19,725 nucleotides of DNA from the NCBI GenBank assembly GCA_029933895.1, contig JAOZNG010000005.1, forward strand, positions 1 through 19,725, in the 5' to 3' direction. How positions within the stretch are numbered: the stretch's first letter is position 1; every line of letters starts with the position of its first letter. Origin of the DNA: an archaeon. GTDB taxonomy: Archaea; Altiarchaeota; Altiarchaeia; IMC4; QMZM01. This document shows, one piece after another, positions 8,140 to 14,556 of the stretch. Below the pieces are notes generated by a model. That model was given only the letters and a program-made list of their open reading frames with translations, had not been told where the DNA came from and searched no databases. The translations under genes and the position numbers were made by a program.

Positions 8140-9537
8140 TCAGGCGGGGGTTATTCTATGAATGCTTCCCGAGGGGCCGTTAAATGAAACATCGCTGGTC
8201 CAGACCACAAGCCGTAAACGGAGGGTGGACTTAAGAAGCAGGGTGTTTGCTGTAGAAAGCTGCTCTAAGTCAATGGGTTTGCTTAACGTCACAGTGGATT
8301 CATGAGGCACAACCTCTGATAAATGCGATGAAACAGGAGGGTTATCGTAGGGGTAGAATCCAACAACACAACTATCTATGGTGTCGTTTTCTTCAATAAA
8401 CAAGTCCTGTACCTCTGCACCAGATAAGGTGGTGTTGTATACTGCCACATGGTCTATGGAGCCGTTGAATCCATCTCCTATCCTAAACGATAAATTAGCG
8501 TCTGAATTAAAAACAATCAACCGGTTTATTTGATCCTCCCGGAGTCCGTTAACATAAATTGTTTGTTGATTGGTTCCTAGGGTGTAGACAACATGATACC
8601 ATGCTCCCGGGGTCAGGGTTGTGGTGGATGAGACAATAGACTGGGTCAGGCCACCACCTTTAAAAATTCCCTGCACCCTGCCAGCAGGAGTTAATTTAAT
8701 GCTATATACCTGTTCCTTCTCTACGATGGAGCTGTTTCTTAACTCCCCTGGATTAACCCACGCCTCTATGCTTATTCCTGTAGCTGAAGGATAAAGTGAG
8801 GCGTCGCTCCCGCAGTCGACGTAATCATCTACCCCGTCAAAGTTTAAGGCGCTTCCGAGGTAAGCGTCCACATACGATGCACCCTTAATTAAGCCGTTAT
8901 TTTCCCCAGTTAGATCATGAGCTGTTCTGCCATGGTCCTCATCGAACATCCAGAGACTTACAAGAGAGGAGGGATACTCCGCGTAAACAAAACCCTGGTC
9001 TCTTACCCTGAGACAGCTGTCGGGTTTGTTCGCGCATTTTATTGAGCCAGACCGTATTTCGTCGAAGAACTGTCCTCCAAAACAGCTTTTAAGCCCGGTG
9101 TTGTTTAAACACTCCATCTCAAGGAAGTAGTGGTAGTTACCTATCCTAAGAAGCCGGGACCTGGTAAGGGGATAACTGTTACCGGATAGGTACATGAAAT
9201 AGAAAAGCTTGTCTGCATCAACTAACCTGTCCTGGACGAAATACGTTAATCCAACACCAGGCCTCTCTGTTGTTCTAAGAGGTCGGTCCTCTGTAAGGCC
9301 TATCAACACAGCGTTTGAGGGGTTATCAACCCAGTTTACAGGTATTCCCTGCGTTCTGACAAGCTGCTCCATCACAGACGCCCCAACCCGTTCCAGGTTC
9401 TCTATCTCTTCTTTCTTGAGTATATCATATGTGGTCTGGTTCCAGATGAACACAATCAAAACCAAGACCATGAGAAAAATAAGCACTGATGTTGTAAAGT
9501 CGGTGGTGAATGCCTGTGCTTTCCTCTCTAATGTCAT
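8140..9537 (-). CDS. Pilin-like surface protein with a LamG (concanavalin A-like) domain
   Basis: A 465-residue protein from ATG 9537. The N-terminus (ERKA followed by QAFTTDFTTSVLIFLMVLVLIVFIW, helix about 17-33) is prepilin-like, with Thr at +4 and Asp at +6 as in the protein at 3061-3705. Residues 35-190 form a soluble domain. Residues about 192-382 are a LamG/concanavalin-type jelly roll: it opens SLWMFDEDHG, then LNFDGVDDYVDCG (231-243), ISIEAWVNPGE (255-265), WYHVVYTL (313-320), TIYVNG (326-331) and GSIDHVAVYNTTLSGAEVQDLF (359-380 in parts). Residues 388-465 look like a resumed strand-rich domain, so LamG appears inserted. LamG folds usually bind glycans or proteins. The gene starts two bases after its upstream neighbour stops, within the 11079-to-8140 pilin operon. 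It is likely a minor pilin or adhesin subunit. Confidence 0.82.
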   Translation of the reverse strand: MTLERKAQAFTTDFTTSVLIFLMVLVLIVFIWNQTTYDILKKEEIENLERVGASVMEQLVRTQGIPVNWVDNPSNAVLIGLTEDRPLRTTERPGVGLTYFVQDRLVDADKLFYFMYLSGNSYPLTRSRLLRIGNYHYFLEMECLNNTGLKSCFGGQFFDEIRSGSIKCANKPDSCLRVRDQGFVYAEYPSSLVSLWMFDEDHGRTAHDLTGENNGLIKGASYVDAYLGSALNFDGVDDYVDCGSDASLYPSATGISIEAWVNPGELRNSSIVEKEQVYSIKLTPAGRVQGIFKGGGLTQSIVSSTTTLTPGAWYHVVYTLGTNQQTIYVNGLREDQINRLIVFNSDANLSFRIGDGFNGSIDHVAVYNTTLSGAEVQDLFIEENDTIDSCVVGFYPYDNPPVSSHLSEVVPHESTVTLSKPIDLEQLSTANTLLLKSTLRLRLVVWTSDVSFNGPSGSIHRITPA

Positions 9538-9539
9538 TT

Positions 9540-10463
9540 TCAGGGATATATTATTGTAACCGGGTTGTTTGTATTTAGCTGTATTTTTTCTCCGTTAGAG
9601 TTAACCCAAACCCAGCCATGCCCCACAGGCAGGACATCTGGAGTGATCTCTATGTAAACGCATGCGGGATTGAACTCCACCCCACCCCCCACAACCCCGG
9701 TAGTGTACTGCCATTTAACCCACTCCATGTCGGGGTCAAACTGTGCTACGACATCAGCTACAGCGAAAAGTCTCCTGGGTTTTTTATGTCCATCGTAGCC
9801 GAAACCGAGGTCTATAATTGATCCGGGAGACGCTCCCGGCTCATGGAGTTTAAAGAGGAGGGTTGTGGTCCTAGTGTCCTCGTTTAGATATAGATACATC
9901 AGTAGATCAGTTGAGTTCCCTACAACACCAGGGAATCCAGCCAGTCTATCCCCCCTGAAGGGGGTGATCCTCCAGGTATTACCCGCCTGCTTCAGGTTAT
10001 AGCTTAAATCATCTTGGAGACATACTGAATCCAGGAGGTTGGCTACCCTAACCCGTGTGGGCATTCTAACCTCCAAGTGGGTCTTACCTGCTGTTTGGTT
10101 GGTCCAGCAATCGTCCATGGTGCACTCTATTCGTTGAGTGAATATGGGAGCGAACTTGTTGATGTCCTCCAGATCCATGAAAACACTTGCCTCATCACTG
10201 TGCAGGGATATCCCATAGCTTCTATCCCCGAGGGGGTTTGGGGGGAGGGTGACGTACTGGGAGTGCCCGTGACCTGCCACAGAGATAGAGTTTATGTTCT
10301 CAGCTAATTCCAGCAATATATCCCGCACCAGAATCTCTTTCCTGAAATTGGATGTTAATATCACCTTGTTATGGAAGAGAAACCCCATCACTATAGATAG
10401 AAGCAACACAAGAGATAGGGTGGTTAGAAATTCCACACTCACCTGTGATTTCGGCTTATTCAT
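9540..10463 (-). CDS. Archaeal type IV pilin-like protein (class III signal, QVSVEF type)
   Basis: A 307-residue protein from ATG 10463. The N-terminus MNKPKS followed by QVSVEFLTTLSLVLLLSIVMGFLF is the classic archaeal pilin pattern: basic stretch, Q, small residues, Glu at +5, then a hydrophobic helix that packs the filament core. The residue before the predicted cut is Ser instead of the usual Gly/Ala. The ectodomain is strand-rich, has two Cys close together (CTMDDC) and others further on, and is much longer than a major pilin, suggesting a minor pilin. The frame stays open to 10499, but that extension encodes part of the palindromic element upstream. There is no Shine-Dalgarno directly upstream; one lies on the far side of the 110-base element (see 10581-10587). 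It is the second gene of the pilin operon. Confidence 0.8.
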   Translation of the reverse strand: MNKPKSQVSVEFLTTLSLVLLLSIVMGFLFHNKVILTSNFRKEILVRDILLELAENINSISVAGHGHSQYVTLPPNPLGDRSYGISLHSDEASVFMDLEDINKFAPIFTQRIECTMDDCWTNQTAGKTHLEVRMPTRVRVANLLDSVCLQDDLSYNLKQAGNTWRITPFRGDRLAGFPGVVGNSTDLLMYLYLNEDTRTTTLLFKLHEPGASPGSIIDLGFGYDGHKKPRRLFAVADVVAQFDPDMEWVKWQYTTGVVGGGVEFNPACVYIEITPDVLPVGHGWVWVNSNGEKIQLNTNNPVTIIYP

Positions 10464-10582
10464 TACAAACACGCAAGGGTACAGTAAATTGCTTTGCAAT
10501 TTACGTACATCCGCAGAGCGGGATTGTACCCCAACCTTTAGGTTGGGGGGGCTTGGGTAATGTTCCTTACCTTGCGTTTACA
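10463..10582. mobile_element. Palindrome-rich 110-base insertion-like element (10468-10577) with TTACA flanks
   Basis: The core 10468-10577 is bracketed by TTACA at 10463-10467 and 10578-10582. Just inside the ends, ACGCAAGG (10471-10478) and CCTTGCGT (10570-10577) are inverted. Three hairpins follow one another: arms GTAAATTGC and GCAATTTAC with a TTT loop (10484-10504), a bulged hairpin at 10505-10529, and arms CCCCAACC and GGTTGGGG around TTTA (10529-10548). It carries no transposase. The CCCCAACC hairpin resembles subterminal palindromes of IS200/IS605-type elements from memory, so a non-autonomous derivative (PATE/MITE-like) is my preferred reading. The alternative is a structured leader RNA for the pilin. 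Removing one TTACA plus the core would place GGAGGTG directly before the pilin ATG, which favours insertion. Confidence 0.6.
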
Positions 10583-10587
10583 CCTCC
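10581..10587 (-). promoter_or_regulatory. Strong Shine-Dalgarno site separated from its pilin gene
   Basis: On the - strand, aaGGAGGTG reads into the palindromic element. The ATG of the 307-residue pilin is about 118 bases further on. No start codon with a sensible reading frame follows at normal distance, so this is an orphan ribosome binding site, most simply explained by insertion of the element at 10468-10577. Confidence 0.6.
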
Positions 10588-10623
10588 TTCTGTTTTTCCA
10601 GTGTGTTGGCGGTTTTTTTTGTG

Positions 10624-11079
10624 TTATTCCGCCGCCAGGTTTATGGTATTGATGGGGGGTGGATTGTGTTTTATCACCACAACATAGTTCCCCGGTGAGC
10701 AACCCGGGTTACATATGGAGCGGAAATCAGCTGTTAGATTACCTCTCACGACACCATAAACATCAGTGTAGGCGTCTCCGACAGAGGAGCTCATGGAAAT
10801 CCGCATCAGTATCAGGTCACCTGATGCATAGAACTTTTCCACGTTAGAGGGGATGTTGACCCTGGTTTCTGTCCTAGATGGGTGCCCTAGGATGTATATT
10901 AAATTGGATTTATCCCTCAACCGGTTAACCGTCTTTTGAGCTGAGTCAACAGCCATCTCTGTAGAGGCTCCTGACATCTGTAAAACAAGGGCGTAAAGTA
11001 TTGTGGAAAGCAATAACAGAGCCAGACTCATCAGGATCATATACTCCATCATTGCCTGAGCCCTATCTCCAGTATCCAT
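10624..11079 (-). CDS. Archaeal type IV pilin (class III signal, QAMMEY type), likely major or small pilin
   Basis: A 151-residue protein with a clean archaeal class III signal: MDTGDRA, predicted cut before QAMMEYMILMSLALLLLSTI, with Glu at +5 and a helix of about 20 residues. The short ectodomain (about 40-151) is strand-rich, has one Cys pair (CNPGC) and one sequon (NLT), consistent with a filament-forming pilin. It is the first gene of the leftward pilin operon. A TATA-like TTTAATAT at 11105-11112 lies about 29 bases before its ATG, so the message is probably leaderless. The next gene is 160 bases downstream, the gap being mostly occupied by the palindromic element. Confidence 0.85.
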   Translation of the reverse strand: MDTGDRAQAMMEYMILMSLALLLLSTILYALVLQMSGASTEMAVDSAQKTVNRLRDKSNLIYILGHPSRTETRVNIPSNVEKFYASGDLILMRISMSSSVGDAYTDVYGVVRGNLTADFRSICNPGCSPGNYVVVIKHNPPPINTINLAAE

Positions 11080-11104
11080 TGTTTAATAAATAGGAGGTAA
11101 GGGA

Positions 11105-11112
11105 TATTAAAG
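11105..11112 (-). promoter_or_regulatory. TATA-like box of the pilin operon
   Basis: TTTAATAT on the - strand is centred about 29 bases upstream of ATG 11079, with no Shine-Dalgarno between them. This is the usual geometry of a leaderless archaeal transcript. It lies in the 55-base gap after pyrE, so pilin expression probably starts here. Confidence 0.45.
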
Positions 11113-11134
11113 TTTTTGTTTTTACGGGGCTTGA

Positions 11135-11677
11135 TTAAACACCTAACTCCCATCTAGAAAAGATAGACTCCAGCCTGTATCCCCTGCCGGCGATGTTTTT
11201 CTTGGCGCCCTCCCCTCGGTCAACGATAACAACAACCTTACTGACCTCGCAATCCATGTTTTCCACAGCATCAATAACGTGCATCAATGAGTTTCCGGAT
11301 GTTGCCACATCATCAACCACAGCCACCCGTGAGCCCGCCTTAAGGCTTCCCTCGATTGCTTTCCTGGTGCCGTGTTTTTTTGGTGTTTTCCTTACAATAA
11401 ATGTCGGGAGCGGATCACCCTCCAGGAAACTAACGGCAGCCAAAGCCCCGCAGATGGGGTCGGCGCCTAACGTGAGGCCGCCTGCGGCATCAATTCCAGC
11501 CCCCCTGAACATATCCAGAAGAATCTCTGCCACCAGATACGCACCCTCAGGGTCCAAGGTAATCCTCCGGCAGTCTATGTAATAACCGCTTTTCTTACCT
11601 GAGGAGAGGGTTATCTCCCCCGTAGAAAGAGCGCTCTCTTTCACCAGCTCCAGAAGCCTTTTTCTTTTATCACCCAT
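11135..11677 (-). CDS. pyrE: Orotate phosphoribosyltransferase
   Basis: PyrE makes orotidine 5'-phosphate from orotate and PRPP in pyrimidine synthesis. The 180 residues carry LSSGKKSGYYIDCR (24-37), the Lys-rich flexible loop RKTPKKHG (96-103) and the PRPP-binding VVDDVATSG (120-128). Length is normal for archaeal PyrE. The start is ATG 11677, which overlaps the NAD kinase stop by 8 bases; a good Shine-Dalgarno (GGAGGAG) lies at correct distance within the end of that gene, so the two are co-translated. It ends 55 bases before the pilin operon. Confidence 0.95.
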   Translation of the reverse strand: MGDKRKRLLELVKESALSTGEITLSSGKKSGYYIDCRRITLDPEGAYLVAEILLDMFRGAGIDAAGGLTLGADPICGALAAVSFLEGDPLPTFIVRKTPKKHGTRKAIEGSLKAGSRVAVVDDVATSGNSLMHVIDAVENMDCEVSKVVVIVDRGEGAKKNIAGRGYRLESIFSRWELGV

Positions 11678-12491
11678 CCCATCTCCTCCGCCCCCAGATG
11701 TTTACATAGCGGTGGCTGAATTCCTCGCTGAAGCGCACGAAGTCGGCTGTATATTCACTCTCCCTGAAGACTATGGAGGTTCCAGCAGAGAGTTTCTCCC
11801 TGCGCTGTCCGTCCAGGATAAGGTTTGCATCCCCCCTCTCCTGCACCAGCTCCACCTCCAGGACAGATGTGGATGGAAGCACTATAGCTGCCTGATCCCT
11901 CCTCAGGGGGGATATGGGGGAGACTATGTATGCCCTAGTGTGGGGATGTATAACAGGGTTACCCAAGGAGAATGAATATGCCGTTGAGCCAGTCGGGGTT
12001 GAAACCAGGATTCCGTCGCTTTTCATGTTGATTGTCTCTGAGCCATCCAGTATTAAGTTAAACTCCAGGAGGGTTGCAGGGAGGAAGGTGTAGATTATGG
12101 CCTCATTGAGTATCTCATATCTCCCCCCTACAGAAAGCTTCATCCTCTTTTCCACATGGAAATCTCCCTGGAGGAGTTTCTTTATGCCCTCGCCTGCCGT
12201 ATCAAGGGATATCTCTGAGATGTATCCCACAGCCCCTGCATTTATGGGGAGCAGTAGCGTGTCTGGTTTCAGCTTGCTGGCAGCCCACAGGAAGGTGCCG
12301 TCCCCACCAACCAGTACAGCAACATCAACCCTCATGCTGTCCACTTCCGTTGGTTTCTGGTTTATTTTCTCTGCAGTATGTGGGTCGAAGCAGAGGGTAA
12401 CACCACCGGAATCCAGATACCCTATTATGTTTTTTATTTTTCCGGTGTCAAGTTTAGGGTTAGAGATGACACCCACTCTGGAGATTCTCAT
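11670..12491 (-). CDS. nadK: NAD kinase (ATP-NAD kinase family)
   Basis: NadK phosphorylates NAD to NADP. The 273 residues include GGDGT (62-66), the phosphate-donor site; PINAGAVGYISE (82-93), equivalent to the family's GINaGxlGFL; an NE pair (129-130); and SDGILVSTPTGSTAYS (158-173), the signature substrate-binding loop. The C-terminal DGQ (LILDGQRREKL) matches the strand typical of the family. No extra domain is fused. It starts 43 bases after the PRC-barrel gene and overlaps pyrE, so these three probably form one transcript. It is the third NAD-related gene in the window beside nadC and nadX. Confidence 0.94.
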   Translation of the reverse strand: MRISRVGVISNPKLDTGKIKNIIGYLDSGGVTLCFDPHTAEKINQKPTEVDSMRVDVAVLVGGDGTFLWAASKLKPDTLLLPINAGAVGYISEISLDTAGEGIKKLLQGDFHVEKRMKLSVGGRYEILNEAIIYTFLPATLLEFNLILDGSETINMKSDGILVSTPTGSTAYSFSLGNPVIHPHTRAYIVSPISPLRRDQAAIVLPSTSVLEVELVQERGDANLILDGQRREKLSAGTSIVFRESEYTADFVRFSEEFSHRYVNIWGRRRWDG

Positions 12492-12534
12492 TTTTGCCTT
12501 GATGAAGAATTAGATTTTGTTGGAGAAAAAGAGG

Positions 12535-12798
12535 TTACTTCTTTTTCTCTGTTCTCGGGTTTTTCCTGCAGAATATTATGTCCCCGATCCGTGTTATTTC
12601 GTCGAACGGTATGCTTTCCTCCTGCAGAACCTTTCTTATGTCTGCTCCCGCCAGAGCACTGGACCGGAATGGCTTCAGGCTTAACTGCATCACCTCGCCT
12701 TTATCGAGGTTCAATATCACGTCACCTACCTGACCCACATACTCCGCCTTTTCTGTGAAGATATCCATCCCATATAACTCTGAAAGCCGTTTGCTCAT
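12535..12798 (-). CDS. PRC-barrel domain protein
   Basis: An 87-residue stand-alone PRC-barrel (photosynthetic reaction centre H/RimM-like fold), common in archaea and without a settled function. Strands are evident in ELYGMDIFTEKAEYVGQVGDVILNLDKGEVMQLSLKP (in parts) and in IPFDEITRIGDIIF (63-76). It ends with a basic tail RTEKKK. A clear Shine-Dalgarno GAGGT lies 6-10 bases before ATG 12798. It heads the leftward run with NAD kinase and pyrE and is divergent from the TraB-like gene. Relatives may act in RNA processing or as small adaptors, but nothing here decides that. Confidence 0.85.
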   Translation of the reverse strand: MSKRLSELYGMDIFTEKAEYVGQVGDVILNLDKGEVMQLSLKPFRSSALAGADIRKVLQEESIPFDEITRIGDIIFCRKNPRTEKKK

Positions 12799-12855
12799 TT
12801 TTTTACCTCAGCTGATATTGGGGGTGTGGTGTTTATCAATCAAATACCATCTAAT

Positions 12856-12869
12856 GTTAAATATTTAAC
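12856..12869 (+). promoter_or_regulatory. Palindromic TATA region of the traB-nadX operon
   Basis: GTTAAATATTTAAC is a perfect 14-base palindrome centred about 26 bases before ATG 12889, where a TATA box for a leaderless transcript should be. It may simply be a TATA box, or it may combine the TATA box with a dimeric repressor site. It lies in the 90-base divergent gap to the PRC-barrel gene. Confidence 0.45.
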
Positions 12870-12888
12870 GCCAAGTATAAAAATAAGA

Positions 12889-13701
12889 ATGGATATTGAG
12901 ATTATAGGCACAGGACATATATTCGAGAAAAGCGTCAGGGCGGTCAGGGAATCCATACATCAAGTAGCCCCTGATGTTGTTGCTGTGGAATTAGATGACT
13001 CACGCTTCAGGGGGCTGGCTGCAGATGGTTTCTCCATGGACCTCCAGGGGGAGGAGCTTGATTTCCGGTCCATTCTAGAGGCTGTGTTGAGGGGGGGGTC
13101 ACTTCCTGTATTCATTCAATCCCTGCTTGGGGGGATACAGAGAGAGTTGGGGAGGAGATATGGTATCAAACCAGGCGCAGATATGTGTGCCGCTATATTA
13201 GCCGCTAAGGATGTGGATGCCAGGGTTTTGTTGATTGACAGGGATATTGAGGTAACAATCAACCACCTGCTGGCTATACCCTTAAGGGAGAAGATTGCAT
13301 TGTTCACCTCCAGAGACAAGGACTTGGAGGTTTTGGTGGGCTTGATGGGAAGCAACCTGGAAAACCTCCTGGAGGAGGAGTTGCTGGTGGAGGTGATGAG
13401 CTCCTTGAGGAGGAACACCCCGGGGCTCTACAATGCCCTAGTTGATGAGAGAGACAGGTATATGGCTCTACAGCTCGATTCCTTCAGGAGGAGGAACCCG
13501 GATTCAAGGATTGTGGCGGTGGTGGGGGCGGGTCATAGGAGGGGGATAAAAAAATACCTAGAGAAACTGGGTGAGGGATATGAGATATCCATACACCATC
13601 TGGTCTCAATGAGAAAGACGTCTATTTATAGTGTAGTATTTCTAATATTTGCTGTGGTATTAGCTTATATCACAACAAGGATACGTTTCAGGGGGAAATG
13701 A
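12889..13701 (+). CDS. TraB/PrgY-family membrane protein
   Basis: A 270-residue protein of the TraB/PrgY (GumN-like fold) family. Landmarks are IIGTGHIFEKS (5-15), the family's GTxHxxxxS motif; PDVVAVELDDSRF (28-40); ERDRYMA (187-193), matching the conserved ERDxxMA; and VVGAGHRRGI (211-220). One C-terminal membrane helix at about 245-264 is followed by a basic tail. Bacterial relatives are linked to pheromone shutdown and are suspected metalloproteases; the archaeal role is unknown. A GTG at 12826 would extend the frame, but the first 21 residues do not fit the family and ATG 12889 has a well-placed TATA, so I use 12889. Its stop overlaps the nadX start (ATGA). Confidence 0.88.
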   Translation: MDIEIIGTGHIFEKSVRAVRESIHQVAPDVVAVELDDSRFRGLAADGFSMDLQGEELDFRSILEAVLRGGSLPVFIQSLLGGIQRELGRRYGIKPGADMCAAILAAKDVDARVLLIDRDIEVTINHLLAIPLREKIALFTSRDKDLEVLVGLMGSNLENLLEEELLVEVMSSLRRNTPGLYNALVDERDRYMALQLDSFRRRNPDSRIVAVVGAGHRRGIKKYLEKLGEGYEISIHHLVSMRKTSIYSVVFLIFAVVLAYITTRIRFRGK

Positions 13702-14471
13702 GGGTTGGTTTTATTGGAGCAGGAAATATTGCAACCATCGTAATGGAGTTGATTAAGAGGGAGAACCTAGACTGTGAGGTAACCTCTGTCTTCGACTCCG
13801 ACTTCCAGACGGCTGAGAGGTTCCGTAGGCGGTTTAATGAGGATATAGTGGTGTGCAGGGGTATTGATTCCTTTCTGGAGGATGTGGTGTTTGTTGTGGA
13901 GGCTGCCTCGCTTTCGGCGGTTAGGGAGTATGGGGTCAGGGTTCTTGAGGCGGGGAGGAGCCTGGTTGTGATGAGCACCGGGGCTTTATGTGATTGGTTG
14001 CTTTTTCAGAGGATGTTGAAGGTTGCTGAAGAAAACCAGGTGAAAATCTACATCCCCTCGGGGGGGATAGGTGGAGTTGATGGTTTAAGGGCTGCCTGTC
14101 TTGGTAATGTGGAGCGGGTTATGTTGGTTACCACTAAAACTCCTGAGAGTCTTGGCTCAGGGGTGAAGGAGAAAACGGTTCTATATGAGGGTCCTGTGAA
14201 GGAGGGAATCAGCAGGTTCCCGCAGAATGTTAATGTCGCAGCTACGTTGGGTTTAGCTGCTGGGTTTGATAAAACCGTGTTGAGGGTGGTGGCGGACCCT
14301 GATATTGAGAATAACATGCATGAGATAATTGTTTCAGGTGATTTCGGGGAAATGCGTGTTAGTAATGTTAACAAGCCATCATCCCATAACCCCAAGACTA
14401 GTTATTTAGCTGCTCTCTCTGTTGTTGCTTTGTTGAAGAGGGTTTTGGGGGTGGCGGAGGTGGGGACGTAG
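13698..14471 (+). CDS. nadX: L-aspartate dehydrogenase
   Basis: NadX oxidises aspartate to iminoaspartate with NAD(P), replacing NadB as the oxygen-independent first step of NAD synthesis. Of 257 residues, GAGNIA (7-12) is the Rossmann nucleotide loop, then VEAAS (67-71), VMSTGAL (91-97), IPSGGIGGVDGL (119-130), FPQNVNVAATL (174-184), DPDIENNMHEI (200-210) with the likely catalytic His208, and NPKTSYLAALS (231-241). All conserved blocks are present. The start overlaps the TraB-like gene by four bases, implying coupled translation. It fits with nadC in this window; nadA is not seen. Only 13 bases separate its stop from the first 65-base inverted-repeat copy. Confidence 0.95.
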   Translation: MRVGFIGAGNIATIVMELIKRENLDCEVTSVFDSDFQTAERFRRRFNEDIVVCRGIDSFLEDVVFVVEAASLSAVREYGVRVLEAGRSLVVMSTGALCDWLLFQRMLKVAEENQVKIYIPSGGIGGVDGLRAACLGNVERVMLVTTKTPESLGSGVKEKTVLYEGPVKEGISRFPQNVNVAATLGLAAGFDKTVLRVVADPDIENNMHEIIVSGDFGEMRVSNVNKPSSHNPKTSYLAALSVVALLKRVLGVAEVGT

Positions 14472-14484
14472 AGGAAACAATCGA

Positions 14485-14549
14485 GTTAGGCACTACATTT
14501 CGTGTTGTTCGTGGAGGAGGGGGAAAAAGTTAGGCACTACAATCAATCA
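14485..14549 (+). repeat. 65-base inverted repeat, copy 1 (contains a 13-base direct repeat)
   Basis: This is identical in all 65 bases to the reverse complement of 16117-16181. Internally GTTAGGCACTACA occurs twice (14485-14497 and 14529-14541), separated by a 31-base G-rich spacer, followed by ATCAATCA. It lies between the convergent ends of nadX and serB, 7 bases beyond the serB stop. Identity stops sharply at both sides. It does not fold into a strong hairpin by itself. Confidence 0.95.
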
Positions 14550-14556
14550 AGATATG

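Noticed and set aside
10607..10633. Terminator-like hairpin GGCGG...CCGCC with a T run near the end of the 151-residue pilin
   Set aside because: On the transcribed (-) strand the run is A, not U, and lies inside the hairpin loop, so it does not fit a terminator for the pilin message.
10445..10687. Plus-strand open frames over the palindromic element as a transposase fragment
   Set aside because: The translations show no TnpA HUH or TnpB zinc-finger/RuvC motifs and run into antisense of the pilin genes.
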